Part shown: positions 1 through 6,229 of the stretch, one piece after another | How the letters are laid out: every line of letters starts with the position of its first letter | Numbering within the stretch: the first letter of the stretch is position 1 | Origin: an uncultured Clostridia bacterium | GTDB lineage: Bacteria > Bacillota > Clostridia > Christensenellales > Borkfalkiaceae | Length of the DNA: 11,383 nt | Assembly (NCBI GenBank): GCA_947176485.1 | Contig: CAMWQS010000043.1 | Location: 1 to 11,383 of the forward strand | Direction of reading: 5' to 3' | The notes under the pieces: generated by a model | The model's database searches: none | Told to the model about the DNA's origin: nothing | What the model saw: only the letters and a program-made list of their open reading frames with translations | Translations under genes and position numbers: made by a program

Positions 1-42
1 TAACCGTACACGACAGAACTCGGCTTACAGATTAATCTCAAA
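1..42 (+). ncRNA. rnpB: RNase P RNA, 3' end (truncated by window edge)
   Basis: This is the catalytic RNA of RNase P, which trims tRNA 5' leaders; only its 3' tail is inside the window. Bases 12-27 (GACAGAACTCGGCTTA) match the strongly conserved 3'-terminal element of bacterial type A RNase P RNAs; the E. coli equivalent, recalled from memory, is GACAGAACCCGGCTTA. The next bases (about 28-40) would be the 3' strand of helix P1, whose 5' partner lies outside the window, so pairing cannot be checked here. The exact 3' end is uncertain (about 38-45). A hairpin at 54-85 follows. The call depends on a recognised motif of about 16 bases, so it is good but not complete evidence. Confidence 0.82.
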
Positions 43-53
43 CTAAACTTTAT

Positions 54-85
54 AGCCCCCTTGGCGTAAATTCGCCAAGGGGGCT
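54..85. terminator. 13-bp hairpin between convergent rnpB and XRE gene
   Basis: Bases 54-66 and 73-85 are perfect reverse complements (13 bp, with a run of five C opposite five G) around the loop TAAATT. The hairpin sits between the rnpB tail on the plus strand and the stop codon of the minus-strand XRE gene, so it could end transcription from both sides. The T-tract is poor on the plus side (TCACGTTTCT) and only moderately T-rich on the minus side (ATAAAGTTTAGTTT). The terminator role is therefore inferred from stem strength and position. Confidence 0.75.
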
Positions 86-97
86 TCACGTTTCTAT

Positions 98-310
98 CTA
101 AAAGTTGCTTCTTCCGATAAGTTCGTCAACGGTGCAGTTAAAATAATCAGCCAAAAGCCACAGACTGGTAATGCTTGGTTCCTTTTTGTTCAATAACCAA
201 GCGCTTATGGCACTTTGAGAAATGTTAATATCGTTTGCAAGCTTAACTTGATTTACCCCGTATTCTTTCATTAAAAGTCGAAGATTATCAGAAAAATTTA
301 TCTTAATCAT
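98..310 (-). CDS. Small XRE/Cro-CI family HTH transcriptional regulator
   Basis: A 70-residue protein that is almost entirely one Cro/CI-type helix-turn-helix (about residues 7-65). It shows the usual pattern: a first helix with L-R-L-L-M, then QVKLANDINISQSAISAWL (HTH, about residues 21-39), then a conserved hydrophobic tail ending in LADYFNCTVDELIGR. There is no effector or dimerisation domain, so it resembles small phage-Cro-like or housekeeping DNA-binding proteins. It is expected to act as a dimer on short dyads, and two matching dyads lie directly upstream (321-336 and 350-365), suggesting autoregulation. The start is the ATG at 310. No Shine-Dalgarno precedes it, and a TATACT -10 at 322-317 puts the predicted transcript start at the A of this ATG. 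It is convergent with rnpB and divergent from the TetR-type operon. Targets beyond its own promoter cannot be inferred. Confidence 0.88.
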   Translation of the reverse strand: MIKINFSDNLRLLMKEYGVNQVKLANDINISQSAISAWLLNKKEPSITSLWLLADYFNCTVDELIGRSNF

Positions 311-316
311 ATTGAC

Positions 317-345
317 AGTATAGCTCTAAGGAGTTATAATTATAA
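317..345 (-). promoter_or_regulatory. Promoter of XRE gene, predicted leaderless
   Basis: Read on the minus strand there is a -10 TATACT (322-317), a 17-base spacer and a weak -35 TTATAA (345-340). Seven bases beyond the -10 is position 310, the A of the start codon. A second possible -10, TATAAT at 344-339, would give a leader of about 22 bases but has no recognisable -35 at the right distance and no Shine-Dalgarno in that leader. Confidence 0.5.
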
Positions 346-365
346 AAAATAGCTCTATGGAGATA
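321..365. promoter_or_regulatory. Two matched operator-like dyads upstream of XRE gene
   Basis: Bases 321-336 (TAGCTCTAAGGAGTTA) and 350-365 (TAGCTCTATGGAGATA) are 16-base imperfect palindromes with consensus TANCTC-TAWG-GAGNTA. The first 13 bases of the two differ at only one position. They are 29 bp apart start to start, close to three helical turns, so two dimers could bind on one DNA face. The first overlaps the predicted -10 and spacer of the XRE promoter and the second lies just upstream of its -35. Binding by the adjacent XRE protein is an inference from position and symmetry. Confidence 0.6.
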
Positions 366-391
366 TTTTTGAATATATTTATTTGGAATAC

Positions 392-420
392 TTGACTTAG
401 CCAATTGTCTATGATAAAAT
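392..420 (+). promoter_or_regulatory. Extended -10 promoter of the TetR/ABC operon
   Basis: The -35 is TTGACT (392-397), followed by a 17-base spacer and a -10 TAAAAT (415-420). A TG at 412-413 makes an extended -10. Predicted transcription start is near 427, giving a leader of about 34 bases. The downstream part is covered by the two palindromes at 418-449. Confidence 0.82.
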
Positions 421-449
421 AACAAATGTTATTAATAACTTATGTTATT
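418..449. promoter_or_regulatory. Tandem 16-bp palindromic operators (probable TetR-family autoregulatory site)
   Basis: Bases 418-433 (AATAACAAATGTTATT) and 434-449 (AATAACTTATGTTATT) are two abutting 16-base palindromes that differ only in their 7th and 8th bases. The first has 7-bp perfect arms around AA, the second 6-bp perfect arms around four bases. They begin inside the -10 element and cover the predicted transcript start, ending just before the Shine-Dalgarno. That is where an autorepressor of the TetR family typically binds. The repressor is probably the protein encoded immediately downstream; this is inference from position. Confidence 0.8.
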
Positions 450-460
450 TATGAGGTGGT

Positions 461-1027
461 GTGTTGCCGGCTAAAAAACAAATTACAAAGGATAAAATTC
501 TTTCTGCGGCTATACAGATAGTACGGGAGAAGGGTATTGATAATCTGAATATGCGAACGCTTGCAAAGGCGTGCAACTGTTCAACTCAGCCCATATATCT
601 GTCCTATAAAGGAATGGACGACCTTAAAACCGATATAAACGCCGAAATTACTCGTCTTTTTGAACAGTGTATCGAAAGGGAAATTGCGTCAGGCAAGTAC
701 GTAGAGTACAAAGCCGTAGGTATGGGCTATATTAAGTTTGCCAAGGAAGAAAAAGAGCTTTTCAAATATCTTATGATGACCAACCATCAAGAAGATAAAA
801 CTTGGATGAAGCTAAGCTACGACGTTTCGACTAATATGATTAAGAAAGACTACGGTCTGATACAAAGCAACGCGGAAAAATTGCATACCGAGCTATGGAT
901 ATTCGTTCACGGTATAGCAAGTATGTTCGCCACCGATTATATCAGCTGGGACTGGGAAACGGTAAGCAGCTTGGTAACCGAGGCGTACCTCGGCTTTATG
1001 TCAAGGATAAAAGGAGAGGATAAATGA
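461..1027 (+). CDS. TetR/AcrR-family repressor with WHG-type C-terminal domain
   Basis: A 188-residue one-component repressor. Residues about 12-57 form the TetR N-terminal HTH, with recognition helix STQPIYLSY (41-49). The C-terminal ligand/dimer domain contains ELWIFVHGIASM, with W146, H150 and G151 matching the WHG motif of the TetR_C_33 (WHG) family. It probably represses its own operon through the tandem palindromes at 418-449 and releases on binding a ligand, plausibly a substrate of the exporter encoded next; the ligand is unknown. Two adjacent start codons are possible: GTG at 461 and TTG at 464. The GAGGTG site (453-458) is better spaced for TTG 464 (187 residues), but an upstream in-frame stop at 452 limits the choice to these two. 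Its stop overlaps the next ATG (ATGA, 1024-1027), indicating translational coupling. Confidence 0.93.
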   Translation: MLPAKKQITKDKILSAAIQIVREKGIDNLNMRTLAKACNCSTQPIYLSYKGMDDLKTDINAEITRLFEQCIEREIASGKYVEYKAVGMGYIKFAKEEKELFKYLMMTNHQEDKTWMKLSYDVSTNMIKKDYGLIQSNAEKLHTELWIFVHGIASMFATDYISWDWETVSSLVTEAYLGFMSRIKGEDK

Positions 1028-1932
1028 TAATCGAAATCGAAAATCTTGAAAAATCGTTTAAAGAGGTCAAGGCGGTTGACGGAGTTTCCTTCAAAGTGAA
1101 GGAGGGTGAGCTGTTTGCCTTTCTCGGCATAAACGGCGCGGGTAAGTCTACTACGATAAACATTATCAGCGGCACGCTTAAAAAAGACGGCGGCTCGGTA
1201 AAGGTTTGCGGCTACGATATAGATGAAAACGCCGACGAAATAAAGGGAAAGATAGGCATAGTCTTTCAGAATTCCGTTCTCGATAAAAAGCTGTCGGTTT
1301 ACGATAATTTAAAGTCGCGTGCGGGACTATACGGAATTTTCGGCAAAGACTTTAAAGCTCGGCTTGAAGAAATTTCCGAACTTCTTGATTTAAAAGAAAT
1401 TTTAAAACGCCCCGTAAATAAGCTTTCGGGCGGGCAAAAGAGAAGAATAGATATTGCGCGTGCGCTGTTCCATAAACCCGAACTTCTAATATTAGACGAA
1501 CCGACGACGGGGCTTGACCCCAAAACCCGTCAGACCGTTTGGGGCGTTATCGATAAACTGCGTAAAGAGAGCGGGTTAACGGTTTTTCTTACCACGCACT
1601 ATATGGAAGAAGCGGCAGAGGCGGACTACGTGGTTATCCTCGACAGCGGCAAAAAGGTTGCCGAAGGTACCCCGCACGAGCTTAAAAATAACTACGCAAA
1701 CGACTATATAAGAATTTATTCCGAAATATTAGAGGCGCAAAAGCTGCTCGCGCCTCTCGGTTATGCGCTTAAACGCGAGCGCGACTTTTTGGAAGTTGAA
1801 TTGAAAAACACCAACGAGGCGACTGAGCTTATTAAAAAATACCCCAAGCTTTTTACCGACTTCGAGGTTTTAAAGGGTAATATGGATAACGTATTTTTAA
1901 AAGTTACCGGCAAAGATTTGGAGGGCATGTAA
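1024..1932 (+). CDS. ABC-2-type transporter ATP-binding subunit (DrrA-like)
   Basis: The 302-residue cytoplasmic ATPase of a two-gene ABC exporter. All catalytic motifs are intact: Walker A GINGAGKS (35-42), Q-loop Gln82, signature LSGGQ (134-138), Walker B LLILDE (154-159) and switch His192 in TTHYMEE. The C-terminal extension of about 80 residues after the nucleotide-binding domain is typical of DrrA/CcmA/NodI-type drug and polyketide export ATPases. The ATG overlaps the stop of the upstream repressor gene by four bases, and the permease gene starts one base after its own stop. The likely role is export of a drug, lipid or peptide together with the next gene. The TetR partner favours an inducible drug-efflux role, but the substrate cannot be read from the sequence. 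Confidence 0.95.
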   Translation: MIIEIENLEKSFKEVKAVDGVSFKVKEGELFAFLGINGAGKSTTINIISGTLKKDGGSVKVCGYDIDENADEIKGKIGIVFQNSVLDKKLSVYDNLKSRAGLYGIFGKDFKARLEEISELLDLKEILKRPVNKLSGGQKRRIDIARALFHKPELLILDEPTTGLDPKTRQTVWGVIDKLRKESGLTVFLTTHYMEEAAEADYVVILDSGKKVAEGTPHELKNNYANDYIRIYSEILEAQKLLAPLGYALKRERDFLEVELKNTNEATELIKKYPKLFTDFEVLKGNMDNVFLKVTGKDLEGM

Positions 1933-1933
1933 A

Positions 1934-2860
1934 ATGACTGCTATGGTTGAATGTAAAAAGCTCGTATCTTTGGTTGCACGCAACACGAAGTGCTATTTTA
2001 AGGATAAATTTCTATTCTTCATATCTTTGATATCGCCGCTAATTTTGTTGGTGCTTTTTGCGACGTTCTTAAGAAACGTTTATATAGACAGCTTTCAACA
2101 GGTTTCTGCCATTTACGGCGTTGAAATAGAGGGCAAGGTTTTGGAAGGCATTACGGGCGCATGGCTTATGTCGTCTATATTGTCGGTAAGCTCGGTTACG
2201 GTTGCGTTTTGCTCTAACGTGGTAATGATAAACGACAAAATCGAAGGAAATATTAACGATTTTCGCGTTTCGCCCGTAAAAGGTGTAACGACTTCGATTG
2301 CGTACTTTATTTCAAACTTCTTCGTAACCTTTATCGTGCTTATAATAATTATGCTTATAGGGCATATTTATCTTGCTTGCGTCGGTTGGTATATTCCCGT
2401 AGAAAACGTATTTATGATTATCGTTGATATCCTCTGCGGGGTGCTTTTCGGAACGCTTTTGGCGGGAGTGGTTGAAAGCTTTATATCCTCGCAAGGCGGA
2501 CTTTCGGGTGTGTCAACGCTTGTTTCGTCAATGTACGGCTTTATATGCGGTGCGTATATGCCCCTTTCGCAGTTTTCGGAAGGGCTAAGAAACGTTTTGT
2601 GTATGCTGCCCGGAACGTACGGCGTGGGAATTATGCGCAACCATTATATGTCGGGCTACGTCGACGAAATTTGCAAAGGCATGGACCCCGCACTTGCCGA
2701 AGGAATGAGAGCAGGTATAGGTGAAGGCTTCGATATGACCATTAAGCCTTTCGGAACCGAAGTTTCGCTTGGTGCTATGTACGGTATACTTTTAGGCGCG
2801 TGCGCCGTTTTGTTGGCGGCTTACGTTGCCGTAGTAATAATCAAAAATAAAAAGAAATAA
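1934..2860 (+). CDS. ABC-2-type transporter permease
   Basis: A 308-residue integral membrane subunit with six hydrophobic segments, at about residues 26-46, 77-99, 121-149, 158-183, 189-212 and 277-303. An extracytoplasmic stretch of about 60 residues lies between TM5 and TM6. The arrangement and the G-A-Y-M-P-L motif after TM5 (206-211) fit the ABC2_membrane family (DrrB-like). The protein ends in a basic cytoplasmic tail (IIKNKKK). The ATG at 1934 is preceded by GGAGGG (1920-1925) at 8 bases; the ATG three codons later is too far from that site. It pairs with the ATPase encoded directly upstream, and two copies of each would make the transporter. Substrate unknown; drug export is inferred from the TetR-controlled context. 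Confidence 0.93.
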   Translation: MTAMVECKKLVSLVARNTKCYFKDKFLFFISLISPLILLVLFATFLRNVYIDSFQQVSAIYGVEIEGKVLEGITGAWLMSSILSVSSVTVAFCSNVVMINDKIEGNINDFRVSPVKGVTTSIAYFISNFFVTFIVLIIIMLIGHIYLACVGWYIPVENVFMIIVDILCGVLFGTLLAGVVESFISSQGGLSGVSTLVSSMYGFICGAYMPLSQFSEGLRNVLCMLPGTYGVGIMRNHYMSGYVDEICKGMDPALAEGMRAGIGEGFDMTIKPFGTEVSLGAMYGILLGACAVLLAAYVAVVIIKNKKK

Positions 2861-2873
2861 GGAGAAAATAAAA

Positions 2874-3065
2874 ATGAAAAAGTACGAATACGTAACTGTA
2901 AAAGTAAAAAACAACCCCGCATACTGTGCAACCCTTTTAGAACACAGAGAGATTATCGACGAGTACGCTGCGAAGGGCTACACGTATAAAGGATATTTTC
3001 CTACCGTGCAAGGTCCCAGCGGTAAGATAATCGAAATGGATTTGATTTTTGAGACCGAAGTATAG
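2874..3065 (+). CDS. Small DUF4177-like protein
   Basis: A 63-residue soluble protein that begins MKKYEYVTVKV and has a central segment IIDEYAAKGYTYKGYFP. That resembles the short DUF4177 fold, in which a strand of type K-x-E-Y-x-x-x is followed by an 'LNELGAEGWEL'-type helix and more strands. No catalytic residues, signal peptide or membrane segment are visible. Its start is well supported by GGAG (2861-2864) nine bases upstream. It follows the permease gene by 13 bases and is very probably its cotranscribed partner, though what it does in an efflux operon is unknown. The family assignment comes from pattern recognition on a short protein and is moderate; the reading frame itself is convincing. 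Confidence 0.78.
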   Translation: MKKYEYVTVKVKNNPAYCATLLEHREIIDEYAAKGYTYKGYFPTVQGPSGKIIEMDLIFETEV

Positions 3066-3071
3066 TTTTTC

Positions 3072-3100
3072 TTGCAAAAATGCTTTTAAAATGTTATAAT
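3072..3100 (+). promoter_or_regulatory. Extended -10 promoter of the M29 aminopeptidase gene
   Basis: The -35 is TTGCAA (3072-3077), the spacer is 17 bases and the -10 is a perfect TATAAT (3095-3100), with an extended TG at 3092-3093. Predicted start is near 3107, leaving a leader of about 22 bases with an AAGGTG ribosome site (3118-3123) five bases before the ATG at 3129. It separates this gene from the upstream efflux operon, for which no terminator hairpin is visible. Confidence 0.83.
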
Positions 3101-3119
3101 TAACCAAAATTAATTATAA
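3094..3119. repeat. 26-base perfect dyad over the -10 and leader
   Basis: TTATAATTAA (3094-3103) and TTAATTATAA (3110-3119) are perfect 10-bp inverted repeats around CCAAAA. The left arm contains the TATAAT -10 and the right arm ends next to the ribosome site. It is all A/T and therefore could be partly chance, but its length and position would suit an operator. As RNA, only the part after about 3107 would be transcribed, so it is unlikely to work as a terminator for the gene it precedes. Confidence 0.55.
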
Positions 3120-3128
3120 GGTGAATTT

Positions 3129-4358
3129 ATGAAGAAAAGCAGATTAAAAAAATATGCAAAGCTTATAGTTAAGTGCGGGTTGAATGTGCAAAAAGGGCAG
3201 CTCGTTTTTATCGACTGCGGACTTGACCAGCCGGACTTCGTTGCTATGGTAGTGGAAGAATGCTACAAAGCGGGGGCTAAAAAGGTTAAAGTAAACTGGT
3301 CTTACATGCCCGTAACCAAGCTGCACTACGATTACAGAAGTTTGGAAACCATGTCTGAGGTTACCGAAGTTGAAAAGGCGGAGCTTCAAGAAAAGGTAGA
3401 TACGCTTGCTTGCAAGCTTTGGCTTGATTCCGACGACCCCGACGGCTTAAACGGTACCGACAGTGAAAAAATCGCAAAGGCGAGTATGGCGCGTTATCCC
3501 ATAATAAAGCCCTACCGCGACGCTATGGAAAACAAGTATCAGTGGTGTATTGCCGCGGTTCCCGGTAAAGAGTGGGCTAAAAAGGTTTTCCCCGAACTCA
3601 ACGATAAAAAAGCTATCGAAAAGCTGTGGGAAGCAATTTTATACACATCCCGCGTGGACGAAAACCCTATTGCCGCATGGAAGGAACACAACGCAAACCT
3701 TGCAAAGCGCTGCAAATTCTTGAACGATTACAAGTTCGATAAGCTTGAATACAAGAGCGCGAACGGCACCGACTTTACCGTAGGTCTTAACCCCGTTGGT
3801 AAATTCTGCGGCGGCGGGGAGTACACGATAGGCAAAAAGCGCGTCTACTTTAACCCCAATATTCCGAGTGAAGAAGTTTTCACTTCGCCCGTGCGCGGAA
3901 TTGCCGAAGGCAAAGTCGTTGCGACCAAGCCACTTTCTTATCAAGGCAAGCTAATTGAAAACTTCTGGATGCGCTTTGAAAAAGGTAAAGTAGTAGAAGT
4001 TTACGCCGAAAAGAACCAAGACCTTTTGGAAAAGATGGTTTCTATGGACGAAGGCGCGGCGTATCTCGGTGAGTGTGCACTTATCGCATATGATTCACCC
4101 ATCAATAACACGGGTATACTTTTCTATAACACCTTGTTTGACGAGAACGCAAGTTGCCATTTGGCAGTTGGCAGAGGCTTCAACGACTGTATTGAAAACT
4201 ACGAAAAGCTGACCGTTGAAGAATGTGAAAGGTTGGGCGTAAACAGCTCGATGATTCACGTTGACTTTATGATAGGAAGCGCGGATATGTCTATCGTTGG
4301 CGTAACCAAGGACGGCAAGCGCGTTCAAATTTTCAAAGACGGCAACTGGGCAATTTAA
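3129..4358 (+). CDS. M29-family metallo-aminopeptidase (AmpS/PepS/AmpT-like)
   Basis: A 409-residue cytoplasmic exopeptidase, the usual length for peptidase family M29, removing N-terminal residues from peptides with a two-metal centre. Family landmarks are in order: an N-terminal domain starting LKKYAKLIVKCGLNVQKGQ, then IPSEEVFTSP (245-254, with metal-ligand Glu248/249), LGEC (313-316, Glu315), ENASCHLAVG (339-348, His344) and HVDFMIGS (377-384, His377 and Asp379). These correspond to the conserved Glu/Glu/His/His/Asp ligand set. The position seven residues after His344, a Tyr in the characterised enzymes as I recall them, is Phe351 here. There is no signal peptide. It has its own promoter, and the next gene begins four bases after its stop, so the two are probably cotranscribed. 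The likely role is general peptide turnover. Confidence 0.93.
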   Translation: MKKSRLKKYAKLIVKCGLNVQKGQLVFIDCGLDQPDFVAMVVEECYKAGAKKVKVNWSYMPVTKLHYDYRSLETMSEVTEVEKAELQEKVDTLACKLWLDSDDPDGLNGTDSEKIAKASMARYPIIKPYRDAMENKYQWCIAAVPGKEWAKKVFPELNDKKAIEKLWEAILYTSRVDENPIAAWKEHNANLAKRCKFLNDYKFDKLEYKSANGTDFTVGLNPVGKFCGGGEYTIGKKRVYFNPNIPSEEVFTSPVRGIAEGKVVATKPLSYQGKLIENFWMRFEKGKVVEVYAEKNQDLLEKMVSMDEGAAYLGECALIAYDSPINNTGILFYNTLFDENASCHLAVGRGFNDCIENYEKLTVEECERLGVNSSMIHVDFMIGSADMSIVGVTKDGKRVQIFKDGNWAI

Positions 4359-4361
4359 GAA

Positions 4362-4991
4362 ATGAAATCAGACAATTTTGAAAAAGAGCTTCCAGAGGGA
4401 TATGAGCTTAAACTGCATATTAACGCAAAGGGCAGTAAGCTAACAGCTATTTATTTGGTTTTGTCGTTTGTGCCCATATTAATTACGGTTGCGGCGGCGT
4501 GCCTCATTATTGAATTTGTCGGTGGCGGTTTACTATCGTTAGACAGCCTTTACCGTAGTTTAGCTTTTTTGGCTGCGGCTGTCGTTTTGATGGTCTACAT
4601 TGTTTTGCACGAACTGGTTCACGGCATAACCTATAAGGCGTTGACGGGCGGGAAGCTGACTTTCGGCTTAAGGTGGAACGTAGCTTTTTGCGGCGTGCCC
4701 GATATTTTCGTTTACCGAAAGGCGGCAAAAACGGCGGTTTTAATGCCGTTTTTGGTGTTTAACGTCGTGTTCGTTGCGCTTACTGTTGGAATGTACTTCG
4801 TAGACGGTTGCGCATTTTTGGCGGCGGCATTCGTTCTGGGTATGCATATTGGCGGCTGTGTGGGAGATTTGCACGTTACTTATATGTTTGACCATAAGTT
4901 TAAGGACAATAAGACGCTTATGCGTGATACCGGACCGGAGCAGTTTTTCTACGTATATACCGGAGTTACAAATTCAGATATATCAGAATAA
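4362..4991 (+). CDS. DUF3267 family membrane protein, putative zinc metalloprotease
   Basis: A 209-residue protein with about four to five hydrophobic segments (about residues 28-52, 65-82, 123-145 and 148-166). It has an HELVH zinc-binding motif (83-87) at the end of a membrane helix, followed by G-I-T-Y-K-A-L. A later HIGGCVGDL segment (162-170) offers Asp169 as a candidate third ligand. This matches the DUF3267 putative zincin family, which resembles intramembrane M50-type proteases; catalytic activity in the family is presumed rather than shown here. It starts four bases after the aminopeptidase stop with no real Shine-Dalgarno, so translation probably depends on coupling. Pairing with an M29 peptidase could mean serial peptide processing or may be incidental. 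A strong hairpin follows its stop codon. Confidence 0.85.
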   Translation: MKSDNFEKELPEGYELKLHINAKGSKLTAIYLVLSFVPILITVAAACLIIEFVGGGLLSLDSLYRSLAFLAAAVVLMVYIVLHELVHGITYKALTGGKLTFGLRWNVAFCGVPDIFVYRKAAKTAVLMPFLVFNVVFVALTVGMYFVDGCAFLAAAFVLGMHIGGCVGDLHVTYMFDHKFKDNKTLMRDTGPEQFFYVYTGVTNSDISE

Positions 4992-4994
4992 AGA

Positions 4995-5022
4995 AAAAGC
5001 GCGGCTTTTAAGCCGCGCTTTT
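4995..5022. terminator. Bidirectional intrinsic terminator between convergent genes
   Basis: AAAAGCGCGGCTT (4995-5007) and AAGCCGCGCTTTT (5010-5022) form a GC-rich hairpin flanked by A-runs on one side and T-runs on the other, so it can act in both directions. It begins just after the DUF3267 gene stop. Its T-tract contains the first two bases of the minus-strand stop codon of the rRNA methyltransferase gene (5021-5023), so that gene ends inside its own terminator. Confidence 0.93.
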
Positions 5023-6184
5023 ATATTACTTGTAAAACGATAAATTTTAAATACTGCGTTTCTTCTGCGGAAAGGAGTGCGGGGGGGTCGGGTGCTTGGG
5101 TTTTTACTTCAACGTAGCGAACAGTTCTGCCGCTTTCTTTCGCCGCCTCGATAAGCATCTTTTCAAATAAAGTCGCCGTCATATAGTGTGAGCAAGAGCA
5201 GGTTATCAAAAATCCGCCGCTTTTAACTATTTTCATTGCGGTTAAGTTTATATCTTTGTAGCCGCGGTAGGCGTCTTTTACTTCGTCCGCCGTTTTGCAG
5301 AAGGCGGGAGGGTCCAAGATAACCGTATCGAACTGCCGTTTTTCTTTTCTGAAATTTCTTAAAACCTCGAAAACGTCCCCGCAAAGGGTTTCGATATTTT
5401 TAATGCCGTTTAACTGTGCGTTATCGCGCACGTTTTTAAGGGCGAGCTCGGAAATATCACAAGATATTACTTTGTCGGCAACGGTGGAGGCGTTTAAAGA
5501 GAACCCGCCGCTGTTGCAAAAACAGTCCAAAACCTTGCCGTTGCAGTACTTTCTTGCCGCAAAGCGGTTTTCCTTTTGGTCCAAAAAGTATCCCGTTTTT
5601 TGCCCGTTTTTAATATCAACGAGCATTTTTAAACCGTTTTCGGTTATTTCTACGTAGTCGGGCACTTCGCCGTATAAAACTTGCTTAACTTCGGGCAAGC
5701 CTTCTTTTTTTCTTACGGCAACGTCGCTTCTTTCGAAAATTCCCTTGGGGGCAAACAGCTTTACAAGGCATTCGCAGATAAGTTTTTTACGCATATCTAT
5801 ACCTAGGGAAAGGCACTGCACGGCAAGATAATCGCCGTATTTATCAACGATGAGGGCGGGGATGTTATCCGCCTCCGCAAACACCACGCGATAGCAGTTG
5901 CTGTATCCGAGTTTAACACGGTAGTCGTTGGCCGCTTTTAACCTTTGCATATAAAAATTTTCGTCGTCGGTTTCGTTCCCGCGAATGAAAATTCTTATAA
6001 GAATTTTAGAAGCGTGGTTTATATAGCCCTTGCCGATAAATCTTCCGTCAAAGGAATAAACTTCCGCAAGCGAGCCGTTCTTGTCCTTGCCGTCGATTTT
6101 GGCAACCTCGTTGGCGTAAACCCAACTGTGCCCCGCAACAATTCTTTTTTCTTCGCCCTTTTTAAGGTAAACTTTGTAAGCCAT
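5021..6184 (-). CDS. rlmI: Class I SAM-dependent 23S rRNA (cytosine-5) methyltransferase, RlmI type
   Basis: A 387-residue enzyme of the RlmI/YccW group (COG1092 type), close to the usual length of about 390. The N-terminal PUA RNA-binding domain covers about residues 2-75 (YLKKGEEKRIVAGHSWVYANE). A linker domain follows, then the Rossmann methyltransferase domain: GQKTGYFLDQ (194-203), SAM-binding VLDCFCNSGGFSL (218-230), DPPAFCK (291-297) and CSCSHYM (329-335), whose Cys is a catalytic candidate. In E. coli, RlmI makes m5C1962 in 23S rRNA; the same target is inferred here. I chose the ATG at 6184 rather than the TTG at 6190 because homologues begin right at the VYLKKG segment and the predicted transcript starts at the ATG. 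No Shine-Dalgarno is visible. It is divergent from the ABC exporter operon, with 79 bases between start codons. Confidence 0.92.
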   Translation of the reverse strand: MAYKVYLKKGEEKRIVAGHSWVYANEVAKIDGKDKNGSLAEVYSFDGRFIGKGYINHASKILIRIFIRGNETDDENFYMQRLKAANDYRVKLGYSNCYRVVFAEADNIPALIVDKYGDYLAVQCLSLGIDMRKKLICECLVKLFAPKGIFERSDVAVRKKEGLPEVKQVLYGEVPDYVEITENGLKMLVDIKNGQKTGYFLDQKENRFAARKYCNGKVLDCFCNSGGFSLNASTVADKVISCDISELALKNVRDNAQLNGIKNIETLCGDVFEVLRNFRKEKRQFDTVILDPPAFCKTADEVKDAYRGYKDINLTAMKIVKSGGFLITCSCSHYMTATLFEKMLIEAAKESGRTVRYVEVKTQAPDPPALLSAEETQYLKFIVLQVI

Positions 6185-6190
6185 ACTCAA

Positions 6191-6219
6191 AGTTTAGCAA
6201 ATTGCGATAATAATTGCAA
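6191..6219 (-). promoter_or_regulatory. Promoter of rlmI-like gene, predicted leaderless
   Basis: On the minus strand the -35 is TTGCAA (6219-6214), the spacer is 17 bases and the -10 is TAAACT (6196-6191), with an extended TG at 6199-6198. Seven bases past the -10 is 6184, exactly the A of the chosen ATG, and no ribosome site lies between. The overlapping AATTGC repeats (6200-6229) occupy its spacer and -35. Confidence 0.6.
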
Positions 6220-6229
6220 TAAAAATTGC
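6200..6229. repeat. Three AATTGC repeats at 12-base spacing in a divergent promoter
   Basis: AATTGC occurs at 6200, 6212 and 6224, an exact 12-base period. The region lies between two divergent promoters. The copies supply the TTGCAA -35 of the minus-strand gene and the TTGCTT -35 of the plus-strand gene. This could be a shared regulator site or simply the product of AT-rich composition plus two -35 elements. Confidence 0.4.

Noticed and set aside
339..344. TATAAT on the minus strand as the main -10 of the XRE gene
   Set aside because: No -35 lies at a workable distance and the leader it would give has no Shine-Dalgarno; TATACT at 322-317 fits better, although the alternative is not excluded.
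98..1027. Phage, toxin-antitoxin or mobile-element origin for the XRE/TetR region
   Set aside because: No integrase, transposase, attachment site, toxin-like gene or terminal repeat is visible. A position next to rnpB suggests normal chromosomal context.
4849..5043. Plus-strand ORF of 64 codons overlapping the DUF3267 gene end and terminator
   Set aside because: It is out of frame with a supported gene, crosses the bidirectional terminator and has no ribosome site.
6185..6190. TTG at 6190 as the start of the rlmI-like gene
   Set aside because: It would lie upstream of the predicted transcript start at 6184, and the ATG at 6184 agrees better with how the family begins.
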